Source: Dysidea avara
Lineage: Eukaryota > Porifera > Demospongiae > Dictyoceratida > Dysideidae
DNA: 64,000 bases
Direction of reading: 5' to 3'
Assembly: GCF_963678975.1 (NCBI RefSeq)
Contig: NC_089276.1
Span: 24,101,059-24,165,058 of the forward strand
The translations under genes and the position numbers were made by a program. Position 1 is the first letter of the stretch; each line of letters begins with the position of its first letter. Shown here piece after piece: positions 1 through 11,800 of the stretch. The notes under the pieces are model-generated. The model was not told the DNA's origin. It searched no databases and saw nothing but the letters and a program-made list of their open reading frames with translations.

Positions 1-1176
1 CCAAACTTCATTCAATATTTTCAGAAGTCCACGAGTTATACTGTATGTCCGAATACTAACTCAAAAGGGCTGAAACCCAGGGTTTTTGATAAGTATTTCT
101 ATTCTGAGACACACTGGCCCAACCCAGACATCTACTGCTCCACCAGTAGTATACCACTGGACCAATCAGCTCAAGTTTGATGTGCATTAGTCACAAAGCT
201 GAACTAATGCTGAGAAAATTAGAGCAAAAGCCATAAGTTGTGTGGGTATTTTGTGTTCATGTTGTGCCAATGGAGCGCCATATTGCCTTATCAAATGCCC
301 TGCTGAAACCCAATGCTTCATGGACAGAGTCACGTACCTCAAACAATAACATGTGGACTCCCTCATCCCAGTTCTTGTTCTGTTCCAGACAATACATTCT
401 CAACATATTTTTCAAAGTCTGATGGAACTTCTCCAGTGCTCCCTGTGACTGCGGATGATATGCTGTCGATTTAAACTGACAGATTCCTGACTGTTACATG
501 ACTTGTTGAAAGACCCCAGACATAAAATTAGAACCCTGGTCAGATTGTATGCTTTGTGGCAGGCCAACAAACGTGAAGAATTTTAGTAGAGCTTTCACAA
601 TATTTGGAGCCTTAATGTTTCTGAGGGGTAATGCCTCAGGGAAGCGAGTGGATAGACACATTATTGCAAGTAAATATTGGTTGCCTGCTCGAGTTTTTGG
701 AAGAGGGCGAACACAATCAATGACAGCTTGGCTGAATGGTTCGTCAACAGCAGGGATAGGCTTTAATGGGGCTAACGGGGGTTTACGGTTAGGTTTTCCC
801 ACCTTCTGATACGTACCGCAGGACTTTAAAAAACTCTTAACATCTTTCCTAATCCCTGGCCAAAAAATGGTTCAAAATTCTTTTGTAGATCTTGTTGACC
901 AGTAAGTGGCCTGCCAAAGTTGTTTCATGAGCTAATCTTAGTATCTCGGGAGAATACAGGGGCAGGACTGCCACTTGGTGTCCATTCATGAGAGGAAGAA
1001 ACTTCCCCTGGGTCTCCATTTCTGCATTAACACATCATTCTTCAAATAGTAACAAATAGATACCTTACTAGCTTCCTCTTCACTAATGGCTTACTCCCGC
1101 AACTTCTGTAGCACCTGATCATCCTTTTACTTACTCGCCAACCCCTCTGTGGGCAATTCAGAGTTCTCCATAGCTT
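1..1176 (-). pseudogene. Retrotransposon integrase, broken
   Basis: The integrase would join element cDNA to the host genome. The zinc-binding HHCC region is visible at about 800-960, but the last cysteine of its CxxC pair is a tyrosine here (C-G-T-Y). The longest open piece (494-802) carries the first catalytic Asp (motif IDCVRPLP) and the second (QSDQGSNF). The catalytic Glu is in SQGALEKFHQ at about 420-450, after an in-frame TAA near 499. Two further TAA codons lie at about 1100-1140. The frame resumes left of the MITE at 79-301 with GFSPFELVFGHTV, so the MITE sits inside the coding region. The three catalytic residues survive but the gene cannot make a full protein. Confidence 0.85.
79..301. 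mobile_element. MITE, 223 bp, inserted in the integrase
   Basis: The terminal inverted repeats are AGGGTTTTTGATAAG (79-93) and the complement of AGGGCATTTGATAAG (287-301), matching at 13 of 15 positions. A direct repeat GCTGAAACCC flanks it at 69-78 and 302-311, which is a 10-bp target-site duplication. The integrase frame reads EALGFS on the right flank and TLGFSPFELVFGH on the left flank, so removing the insert restores continuity. The target length would fit the Mutator-like range of 9-11 bp. The superfamily is not otherwise established. Confidence 0.85.
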
Positions 1177-1181
1177 ACAAC

Positions 1182-1690
1182 TCATTGCTCTGGTTCATTA
1201 CGAGTTGTGCTAGACTCTGCTCGTACACCGACTGGCCACACCTCTTCAGGTTTTCCAGTTGCTTCCACAGGTTGCCCATCATTCTCAGGTCTTACTTGCA
1301 GTGGTGACATCTTGGCCATAGCACGAGTGACCACACATGCTGGGAATAATCCAGGAATGTCTTCATTAACGCCAGAACAGCTAGAATTGGGAAAATCACA
1401 CACACAGGGGTTAGCTTCCACCTTACCACCAGCTATATCATTTCCCAAAATAAGATCAATGCCTTGTACAGGGAGGGAAGGTCTCACACCAACGACAACG
1501 GACCCTGAAACAATCTCTGGTGACAACTGTACTTGGTGGAGGGGTACCTGTACAGTTCCCAGCTCTATCCCTCAAAGCAATATACTGTTACCGTTGGAAG
1601 ACTTGCTTGAAAAGGGGAGGACGCTGTCCAAGATCAGGGTCTAGGTTGCACCTGTGTCCCGAAGAATTCTAATAGGAGATTTAACTTTCT
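1182..1690 (-). pseudogene. Retrotransposon aspartic protease region, broken
   Basis: The catalytic DTG of a retropepsin is at 1650-1658 (minus strand) in the context LRDTGAT. It is followed by a TAG where related elements have Gln. The open stretch that follows contains the second protease signature (IDLILGNDIAGGKVE) and then VVTRAMAK, both typical of the protease-to-integrase linker of Gmr1-type polyproteins. The protein would cut the Gag-Pol polyprotein. With the stop codon it is inactive as a single polypeptide. Confidence 0.8.
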
Positions 1691-1852
1691 AGCCCACAAG
1701 AGACACTGATCCTTTGGATATAAATGGTGCATACGACCTTGCTACCTCATTATCATCCACCTTTTCATCACCTTGTCCGAAACCATTAGGGGAAGGAGTC
1801 ACTGTCTTGATCAATAGATCTGACTTGGGCAATTCTTCTTCTCTAAGGAGTG

Positions 1853-2918
1853 GCACTCTGCCATCACATGCCCCTTCTTCTTACAGTAAAAACACATGGG
1901 ACCAGAAGAAAATCTGGTAGGCCTTCCAGAGCCATTGGATAACAAAGGCTCCTTGTTGGCATTAGCCTCAGTTGTCTTCCTTGTACTGTATCAAGATGTA
2001 GTGCATTACTAAATGAAGACTTAGAGTAAGCGAATAATCATCGTATCTCACTGCTGCCTGGTGTAAGGTGGTAACTTTCTGTTCCTCCAGATACGTCTTC
2101 ATCTCAGTGGGCAAGCATGTCTTGAATTCTCCCAAGGGCATCAGTTCTCAGAGTCGCTTGAAGTCGCTGTCAACACCCTTAGAGGCACACCTGTCAAATA
2201 ATCTTTCCTTGTCACGGGCAAACTCTACATATGTCTGGTTGTCTTCCTTCTTACTTTCCCTAAACTTTTGTCGATAGGCCTCCGGCACCAACTGGTTCAT
2301 AGGAACTCAATATTGAGGCTTTCGCTGTATCGTAATCTGAGCTCTGATCTAGAGAGAGAGCCGCATAAACTTCTCGTGCCTTGCCCACCAGCACACTCTG
2401 CAACAGGAAGGTCCAGACATCCTTACAGACTAGGGGCCACCTTCTCAAAGTGCAAGAAATACTTAGAGAAAATCAATTTCTCTTTCTTGGAATGGTGGGA
2501 CAAAGCAAACAAATTTACTAATGTCGAATCCACTTGGCTTGCTCACCAGCTCCTGGGATGGAAGAGCCTTAGCTTCCAACTCCTCCAATCTCATTTGCAT
2601 GACCAGCTCTTTTCCCTTAATCTCAAGCTCTTTCATACGGAGTACGTTCTCCCTAACCGTCTCATTCTCCTGAAACTCTAACCTCTTAAGTTCTAGGGTA
2701 GTACTACTGGTACTTGGTTCGCCCTCATCTTCAGAAATAATTTCTTCTTGTAAGTATTCCAGGATCACACGACATAACTCCTCCTTTTTCATTGAACTAG
2801 AGCAAGCTATCTTGTAGTGACCAGCTACTTCTAGTAATTTGGCATGCTTGAGCTTCTGCAAAGCCTTTGAAGATGGCTCAGATATAAACGTGGACGACAA
2901 CTGTTCAAATAACAACAA
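1853..2918 (-). pseudogene. Retrotransposon gag with CCHC zinc knuckle, frameshifted
   Basis: The longest open piece (2463-2918) encodes an acidic, coiled-coil-prone N-terminus with a SAP-like helix pair (KLLEVAGHYKI...KKEELCRVILEYL). A second piece (2260-2448) has the capsid signature VWTFLLQSVLVGKAREVYAAL. Further left, in other frames, YRQKF, YVEFARDKERLFDR and FKTCLPTEMKTYL follow the usual order of this capsid family. A perfect CCHC knuckle (C-x2-C-x4-H-x4-C) is encoded at 1853-1894. At least three frameshifts or stops separate the pieces, so this is a relic of the nucleocapsid gene. Confidence 0.85.
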
Positions 2919-3176
2919 AAATCAACGAAGTAATAACTCCAATTATTGCCCGCTACTCGATGCAGTAGCTATTCACCACACAAAAGTACTCTAGGGAAAA
3001 CAAAAAAGAGTACGAAGAACAACAGATCAGTGTGAAATACAAGTCACCATAACAGGTACTGTTAACTGGTACCAAGGAATTCAGGTTTAGCGGTCTGGGT
3101 TAACCCAACAACCATGATGAGAGATCAGCTGACAAGACGACAATTCACACAATGTAGAGTACAAGTTGCCGTTCTT

Positions 3177-3194
3177 CTCCCAGACAAGACCCCA
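3177..3194 (-). other. Candidate primer binding site
   Basis: The minus strand reads TGGGGTCTTGTCTGGGAG just upstream of gag. It resembles the 18-base sites complementary to a tRNA 3' end seen downstream of 5' LTRs (the TGGGGGCTCGTCCGGGAT type). Its place between the putative LTR end at 3199 and gag supports it. Confidence 0.6.
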
Positions 3195-3198
3195 AGTT

Positions 3199-3923
3199 TG
3201 TTACGTGACTTACAGCGATGGCGTGGCCGCACGATTTTCTAATTAATCCACACTAACTACATGCATGCGCAACCCATCATATAACAACCAAGGGATGATC
3301 ATATCCAAAAGCTGATCAAGGGAGGTGTCCATTCAGGTCATTAGCTTGTCATGTTAAAAAGCACGGAGGGTCATGGTATATGAAGCCATATGTGTGCAAG
3401 GTATCATTTCTATTGGATTGTGCCTGTACTTTTTTAACACTGAAATATTGGCTCCATTAGAAGTATTTAAAAAACAGTTTATTTTACCACATTTTGATTG
3501 CACCTTTAAATTTGAAATACTTCCATGCAAAAACGAAGATTTTGAATGTACTTGTATGATTTCTTGACCAGCTAGAAATTTTGAAACATGCCCTAAGGCA
3601 ATGAATTTGACGTGGCACCATATCTCAAATGATTTAGTATACCTTAACTCAATTTCCACAGAAATTTGGTGCTTTTATCACAAAGTAAATGATTTCATCA
3701 AAATTTGTTGCTTAGCCGCTCTACTATAAAAGTACAACTTGTAAAGCCAATACTGTACACTTACCTCAACTCAAAGTTGCTGATCAGACAAGTGGGCTAG
3801 GGCTCCAACCATCACTGTTTATAATACGGTTGGTTTTGTGGTTACCACAAACCATATTTCATTACATTTGTTTATGCCTTAGTTGTATACACATGAAGCG
3901 TTTAGCTGCATGGTTAGGTAACA
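3199..3923 (-). repeat. Candidate long terminal repeat of the gypsy element
   Basis: The right-hand boundary of the internal region is followed by TGTTAC at 3199-3204, and GTAACA occurs at 3918-3923. These could be the TG...CA inverted ends of a ~725-bp LTR. The second LTR is outside the window, so the outer boundary is a guess from the short inverted repeat only. No gene is seen inside. Confidence 0.4.
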
Positions 3924-5939
3924 GTAGCTCAATAGTGTAACTGCGTAAAATGCATACTTGGCACCAATCAAAATCTTTGTCGTGATCTCAGTAATTGTGA
4001 ATTGCGCAAGTGTCCGCATTAGATGTTCCATTGTATGTACAGTGTATCCCTTGGTTTATAATTTAGACATTGAGATTTGTAGAGTTTTTATTTGTACGTA
4101 CCTGCGTATATGGCTGTTTTCAGTTGCACTAATATACAGTACATACAGTACATGATACTGTGTCTCACTATTTGTATATTTACCACTAAATATTTGTACT
4201 ATTGATTAGGTTCGGTATCTGAAAATTATTGAGAAGAGTGGTTATCAGGCACTACCATGGGTTAGGTACATTACGCAAAATGGAGGTATGTACATGTTAA
4301 TTCATAGTTACTGTACATAAGCAAGTATGTTACTGTATTTAAGAATGTACATGTGTATTTCACCCTCTTTATTTGAATTCTGTCTTTGAGGTGTATAGTA
4401 AACCAGTAAAGCTATTTAGCTATCCTAGACAAGTCATTTACTAATGTGATCAGATAAGTGAATTTGTTATGTAAAGCTCATTCATTTATATACAGCTTCA
4501 CTAACAGAATGTACAGTACTTTAAAGTTTACCATAGAATATAGAACAGTCAATTCTTTTGTTCAGTTAAAAATCTGTACTTAGTATGACAATTTTCATTA
4601 CTAATAACTATATACACCATTGCCATTCTGAAAATAACTTGTATAAGAAAACTGTATACAAGACAATAGAAGTACTAAGTACCCAAGCACTCTTCCATAC
4701 ACACACATACAATCATTGATGAAATACTCTAATTGATTAGTCGCTCATGCAGACTTGAGGTTTAGGAGTAATATCATGTATGTATCTAGTGGCCATTTAC
4801 TTATGTATTTACTATTAACTCGTATACCTGCACGTGCCATAATTAATTCCTCACAATTGTAAACAACATGTGGTGATATAACTATTCATTTTGTGAGAGT
4901 TACTTGTTCTTCTGTATTTACAGATTATCAAGTCCGTACAACATGATTCTGGATGGAATGTGCTGTTGTATTAAATTACACTTGCAATATAGCTATGTAT
5001 ACATGTAACTGATTGTGTTGTAATGTACTGATGGAAAATTTACTTGCATGCATTGTAAAAGAAAGCTGTGCCATTATTTATTTTTTTGTTGAAACTCCAA
5101 GATGTGATTATGGTGGCATAAAGAGTGGCTAATGATACCCATGCATGAATTTGACAGAATACACATTTACATTATACAATCACTTCATCTATTGACCATC
5201 AATTTCATTATTTGGTTTAATTTGGTCAGTTATTTTCTGCAATTTTGTGCTGTTCCAGAGGAGGTAAGCATCACATCATTAAACATAACTTCAAATAAAA
5301 GTACAGTCCATTCAACCCTGGCACTTCAGTATTGACCTTTATTATAATATGCTAATTGTTGATCCATGCATCATGACTGCCAGGGCTTTTGTTACGGCAC
5401 CTGGAATTGTTATCAATTTTGAAATCCTTTTGTTGTCACATTCATGCACAATATAGCACTCGTATGGTTAGAAATACATTCCTCAGTACTGGAACTAAAA
5501 GTAATTCCATCCAGTCTGAATGTGTGCTCCAATCATCAAATAATGGGGAAAAAATGAGTGGCCCTTTTCGGCTATGTTCAGCCTTTTTTAATGTTTTTAT
5601 TGTGGCACTCCCTTCCACCTCCACGTCTGTAAAGAAGTAAACTATAAAGTTATTTTGCCTAAACACTACAGAAAAGACCTAAACAGAGCCTATAAGCCTA
5701 GAGATCAGGGCAGAGCAAGCCTCCCCTCAGCAATATCTATAGCAGGTGGGGATTACAGGAGATCGAGTAATTGAACGTGAGCCCCTTAAGAATCTCACAG
5801 AGGAACAGATCAGGGAAAACCCCAAACAACTGTGGAGCCAGCCCATCACTGAAGAATATGGGGAATTCCACTTAACACTCAACAAAAGAGCCAGGTGCTT
5901 ATACATCGTGGTAGCAGCTGTATGTTCACCCTTTTACAA
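3924..5939. other. AT-rich stretch without a recognisable gene
   Basis: Only short open frames without family resemblance or codon structure are seen. The sequence is rich in GTACA/TGTAC runs. I see no RNA gene or clear element boundaries. Confidence 0.5.
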
Positions 5940-6215
5940 ATGAAGAAGCACCTCTGCAATCAGTCCAGTCACTACGGAAAATATGAATGACTCTTGTTAC
6001 AAACATTGGAAAGCCATCATGTGAATTGATACCTTGAGTTGTCAGCGAAGAGAAATAGGACACAAAGGAGGACAAAAGTAAGTATGATGCATGTATTGTA
6101 TGTCCTGCAGTATGCCAAAAGGCACCTCTGTCAGGCTGAAGCAACATCTAACAGTGAAAACCAAACCCATAGCCTTTTGAGTTACGTTTGTCTGAAGGCA
6201 TTAATCAGGCAGTAG
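5940..6215 (+). repeat. Dispersed repeat family (AAAAGGCACCTCT family), copy 1
   Basis: Blocks such as GCACCTCTGCAATCA, GGACACAAAGGAGGACA, GCAGTATGCCAAAAGGCACCTCT and GTCTGAAGGCAT recur in the same order near 58860-59275. Parts recur in reverse complement at 23521-24000, as looser matches at 29640-29860, and as a fragment near 62110. This is a multicopy interspersed repeat of unknown class. Confidence 0.65.
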
Positions 6216-6961
6216 ATTGAACAGTGCTCCATCAAACTAGCCACTGAGCCTGGAATGACCAGCCAGCAAAAGAAGACTTATAATTATAGCTCTGACAGTG
6301 ATTAATAGTAGCAGTTCACTATCCATGATATTATTTGTTTCCCTGTAACCCCCTCCCACACACACGTACACATAATCATTATAGTATATCAATTCTGTTC
6401 AAGACATGGATGTGATTTCATTCATACAGCCACGGAATATTCTTCCTTTCTAGATTTACCATAAAATCCACTTTACTTTTGTGCAAAAAAAATTATGATA
6501 AAATTTTCATGTAAAAATTAATAGTCTTGTATGATTTAAATGAGTGACTGGTATATTAGAGTATCTTGACCTTTTGCAAAAATTTTGTGCAAAAAAAAAT
6601 CATTGTACAATATAATAATGTTTGCATGCTAAAATTATTTCACAATGAAAAAAGCGAACTATGGTAGTAGCAAGAGTTAATAATGGGAGTAGTTTCTAAG
6701 TATCTCGCATAGTTACTGATATAAAGAAGGTTATTATTCTGGTAAGAAGCAATGACCATCATCATGATAATGTTTTTTGGTTAATGGTTAACCACCATGA
6801 ATAGAAGAATATCCTGGTGTCTATAATGTTAACACAGTGTGTGAGTTAATAGGACTTCAATGTCGCCAATCTCTACAGTACACATTTTAACAGACTTACT
6901 AAACACCAAGTATATAACCCAAGAGCCAAATTAACTCACAATGTACAGTGTTACATGACTT

Positions 6962-7003
6962 AAATTCCCATTAGTATACCTGCAGGTATACTAATGGGAA
7001 TTT
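6962..7003. repeat. Perfect 42-bp palindrome
   Basis: Both halves match base for base about the centre at 6982/6983 (core CCTGCAGG). The arm is AAATTCCCATTAGTATACCTG. It is followed by TTCACTACTTTTT and GATCCCTATTA blocks like those in the palindromic MITEs at 24086-24308 and 61411-61640, so it may be the collapsed core of such an element. Confidence 0.85.
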
Positions 7004-8000
7004 ACCTGCAACCTCTCTTGCTTCACTACTTTTTGCTATTCCCTTGTTTCACTACTTTTTATTCTTTGATCCCTATTACAAGCCACTTGTGAGTGCAAAC
7101 CTCTGAGTATTAATTACTACTTTGGACTTTCAGAGCTGGTTCGTTTAAGATAATACTTTATACTAAATAATTGAAATCAGCTGTTAACAGTCTGTAGCAA
7201 CTTGTAACTCCATCTTGAGCAAAGCTGCTCAGAAAGCTATCAGTTCATCACAATGAATATTTTAGTTTATATCCTTGTTTGTGTTGATTTTGTATGTCAT
7301 GTTTTGGTTTATTATTTTTTTGTACTTTCCTTGCCATGTTTGTACTGTGCATCTTGCATGCATAGTCGCATGCGTCCGAGGCATTTGTAATTCTGTGCTT
7401 TAAACATCCCAATGATGGTTTTTCTCTCTTTTCCTAGTAGTGAAGAAAAGTCACCTACTTCAGTCATGAATTGTTTTCCTTATATATACTTGCACTCTCC
7501 CATTGTATATTATATCATGAGGCCACATTATATATGTGCATAATATACTTCAAATATTTAAGGAAGATCAAGGCACATGCATATGGTAGTTTGTCATGCG
7601 GCCCAAGAAAGCCAGCATGCCACACTGTAAGTATCTATAAGAACACAATGTTCACTCATTTATAGCTTCATGATCACTTACCTGAATAGAACAAATTTTT
7701 CAGTGGAGTTGTCCACCTAGTATCACTATGGTAGTCCATAATTATACTAAATTTGAAAAATTACCCCAGCCAATTCTGGGATATGTAAACTCAAGCTGAA
7801 AGTTGGCACACCTGAAGGAGCTCTAAACATGAATATAACTGCAGTAGCAATTTTTGTGCAGATCCAATGAATATTCACGGAGTTATGACAAATTGTCACC
7901 TTACAAGTTTACCAACAAAATTTGTTGACTTATATACTGCAAGAGTGGTACATTTTTAGCATAACAAAATATGGCATGCATAACTATAATACCACAGGTA

Positions 8001-8134
8001 CGAGTACTTTGCTATATACACACTTGCCAGAGGGCCGCAGGTCCAAGGGCAAGTTATAGTTAAACCCCACCATGAGTAGGATATTGTTGTTATCAACCTG
8101 AGGCCGAGACCGAGGTGTTGATAACAGATATCCT
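8001..8134. repeat. Short palindromic repeats with GC-rich core
   Basis: A block AGAGGGCCGCAGGTCCAAGGGC (8031-8052) belongs to a palindromic family also seen near 14189, 18868 and 25047. Next to it, 8078-8134 forms a hairpin with ends AGGATAT/ATATCCT and inner arms GTTATCAAC/GTTGATAAC. A further degenerate copy lies at about 8449-8510. Confidence 0.6.
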
Positions 8135-8816
8135 ATGAGTGCAGTTGTGGCTTCTAACCCACGCTTTGAAGCACTTAAGCTTGACTTCATAAACAATGTG
8201 ACAAATTGAGGTGTTGTTGATGACATGTTATGACATGCCTTCTATCCCACACTTTGAAGCATTTTATTTCATAAAGAACTACAATGAGGGTAGTAAAGTT
8301 GTATAATATGGTTTCAAATTTTGCTGTGCTTGCAGTTATATATGATATGGCTTCATACTTCAACTGAATGTTTACATCAGCTTACCCTTCATATTAAGGA
8401 TTCTGACCTACTGGGGGTTTAACTACCATATCCTCCTACTTTTGCATAGGGCTTCAGTGGTATAGAGGTGCATATATACCAGGTAAAGCACGAGTGCCCA
8501 TGGTATAACTATTATTATGTGGGTTAATTGCAAGTTTAACTCTTGTTAATAAACATAGTTAATATTACAACATGTACTGGATAGAACTGTAATCTATAAC
8601 CCAAGTGCATGCCTATTCACGTGATCACATATGGCAGAAAATTTAAGGAAGATGAAGTCTCGAAACTGCTGTCATGCTTCATGAGTGTATTTATATCGGG
8701 CCATGTTAATTTTGATAGTGGACACTGGGAAATAACGACCAAGTGTTGCTGAACAAAATAACAATAAAAGCATTACTCATAGTTAAAATACTAATGAAGA
8801 TGTATATTACATTTCT

Positions 8817-11800
8817 CTAGCTATATATCACTTTTACAAAGGTATTAATTGTTACAAAGTATTTTATACCACACATAGATAAGTCAAGCCTCATTAATGA
8901 AATGTTTTTATCAACAACATCAGCTATTTCATCAATCATTTCCCTGTCACAGTGGGGCCCTCCATTGTGTGATGCATCCAGTTCTACTAGTTTTGTTTCT
9001 TTAATTAGAGTAGCAATAGCCTTTCCAAATGAATTGTGAGAAATGGATAGTACAGTAGTTTTGCAGTGTTTCACCATGTGGATGACCAAATGAACACATT
9101 TTGAGGTAAGACTATTATTACTAAGATTAATGGAATTGATGTGCACTCCAGTTGCTGTATTCAAGGTTCTATACACTAGTTTACACCCAGCGTTTGCAAT
9201 TAAACAATTTTTCATATTCAGTACTTTAATTTGTGTAGTTGACATAGTTAATGCCTTAGTTAAAAGAGCTAAATCCTCAGGAAATCCACTCAAGTGATCA
9301 TGTAATTGATATGAAAAAAGCTGCTGTCTAGCATTTTTTAATATGTCCTCCTGAGACTTTGCTAGTAAATTGTGATTATCATGCTTAAAGACTTTCAAGG
9401 TATTATTTACTATATTAATCAAGTTTGCAACGTTATATAAACGTTGACTGCAAGAAAACTTTGATATATCAATTTCTTCCAACACAATGTTTGTAGTTAA
9501 AGCAACTGCAAGTTTATTCAACACCTTGTTTTTAATTTTCACATCATCTCGCAAAGAAAGTTTCTTTATGTAAATATTGTCTTTAACTGCTTTAAAACAT
9601 TTGATGGCAGTTGTTGCATCTATCTTATTATGAGACACATCCAGCTCAACTAATCTTGTGTTGCTGATAAATGATACTACACCATCTTTTAACGAATTTT
9701 GAGAAATGTCCAGATTCTTCAAAGTGTAATTTACAGTAAGAGCCATCACGAGGCTTCCTGCAAAATTGATATCATTGTTACTAATATTCAAAGTTTTTAT
9801 GGATGCGTTAAGCTTAAGTGCCTCTGATAGCTTTTCAAGATCCTTTGAATGTAAACTATTGTGTGTTAAATCCAGTTCTGTAAGAAATGTGTTGGTAACC
9901 AGCACAGCAGCATCCATCCCAAGAGAATTATAAGCAATATTTAAGCTTTTTAAATGACAAATGCCACCTTTCAAGTGTTCTCCAAGATGATCTATATGGT
10001 TACTGGACACATCTAGTTGTTTTAATGTAGTTTGCTTGATTAAAATAGCTGCAGAATACTGAAAAGAGTTTTTGGAAACACACAGTTGTAATGTGCCACA
10101 ATTTTTCACTAAACCAACAATTAAGTCAACACAATTTGATGTTAAGCAACAATTTTGGAGGTCAATGGCCCGAATAAACGTAAAATGGGAACGATTCAGC
10201 GTATTAAGCATTATTTCGCATCCAACATCTTTAATTACACTGCATCCAAGGTCAAGCTTTGCCAGTTGAACACCAAGCAACATTTTACTTAAAACAGCAG
10301 TATCTTCTAGTAAAATTCCCTTAAAACTGATACACGTCCCATTTATGGAAAACTTTTCAAGTTTATTTGTTTTGCTTTCCAGCACGTTGTCATCCTTTAG
10401 GAGATTCTTACCATTATAGTTGAAGTTACTTAATGTACCACCAACAGCACTGACCATTGCTGCTATATTACACATTTTCTCTCGATTGACACTACATTCA
10501 GATATGTCAACTTCTGTTAATGTTGTGTTAGTAGCTAGTAGCACTGCAAGTTCATCTGCAGCTGCACTGCTAATTGCACTTCCCTGTAAAGAAAACCTTT
10601 TAAGATAAGAGTTACTTTTGATCAACCTAAAACAAGCAACAGCACATGTTGGTCCTATATTATTATGTGACACATCCAACTCAGTTATCTTGGTGTTCCT
10701 AGTTAACGCTGCTGCTCCATCTAGTAAAAAATTGCGTGATATATTGAGCTGTCTCAAAGTCACATGAGTAGCAAGTGCATCAGCCAATACAATTGCTCCT
10801 CTACTAGGAATAAAATTGTTACTGATATTTAAGTTTTTAATGGTTTTATTTTGTTTTAACACATTAGCAAGCTGACTAGTACCATCTAAACCCAACTTGT
10901 TGTTTGACAAATTTATTTCTACAAGAGAAGCGTTGCTAATCAGTAAAGCTGCACCAATTCCAAGAGTATTATGAGAGACATTTAGAATTTGTAAATTATG
11001 GGTATTCGTTAAATGGTCTGCAAAAGTGCTGCCTAGGTTGTTACATGACAAGTCCATTTCCAAAACTGTAGTGTTATTGATTAAAGCAGCAGCTGCTGCA
11101 CTCTCAAGGAAATTACAGCTAATACAGAGTTTGGTTGTGCTACAAAGTTTTATAATCCCAATAACTGAGTCAATACAAGATGATGTAAGGCAGTTATCAG
11201 TTAGATCTATACACTCTATACATGGTTTAACTTCCTCACAGAATGTATTACGGAGAACAACACATCCAGCGTCTGTTTTAAAACATCCACATAATTCAAG
11301 CACTGGACATTTCTCACTGGTGAATTTTTGTACTAACATTTTACCTAATTCAACAATGTCAGAAGGCAAAAAGAGCTGGTAGTTGAGATAAACTGCCCTA
11401 CTTTCCAATAAAGGAGGGTGAAGTATAGAATGAGTATCTAATAAATTGTAGGAGTTATACACAAATGCTTCTACTGAAGGATTAAATGCAGATATTACAA
11501 CTGCAAATCTGTAAGCATCACACTGACGTACTTTGCATCCATTTATGTCAAGTATGTTTAGAGTCTTAGCCTTTGCTAAAGAATCCGCTATTTCACCAAA
11601 CTCTCCTTCACTAATGAAGCTAATATCTTCTGCTATAACAAGCTTCTTTAAGGTAGTATGCTTAATTGTCTTGAATAGATTAACAGCATCTGTTGAATCC
11701 ATGTCATTATTGGATAGATCTAGGCACAACAAACCAGCACTTGCAACCAGAGCAACTGCGCTACCTTTAAAATTGTTATTGGCAACGTTTAAGTTTTTAA

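Larger units (their letters stand above)
1..3923 (-). mobile_element. Gmr1-type Ty3/gypsy LTR retrotransposon, 5' part, decayed
   Basis: Reading on the minus strand from the right there is a candidate LTR, a tRNA-primer binding site, gag with a CCHC zinc knuckle, an aspartic protease (DTG), then directly the integrase zinc-binding region and DDE core. The reading frame is broken by several stops and frameshifts. No reverse transcriptase lies between protease and integrase. In the Gmr1 group of Ty3/gypsy elements (known family) integrase precedes reverse transcriptase, so RT and RNase H would lie left of the window. The element is cut by the left edge, so the second LTR and the target duplication cannot be checked. 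Confidence 0.85.

Noticed and set aside
3354..3659. 101-codon frame on the minus strand
   Set aside because: No domain; inside the putative LTR.
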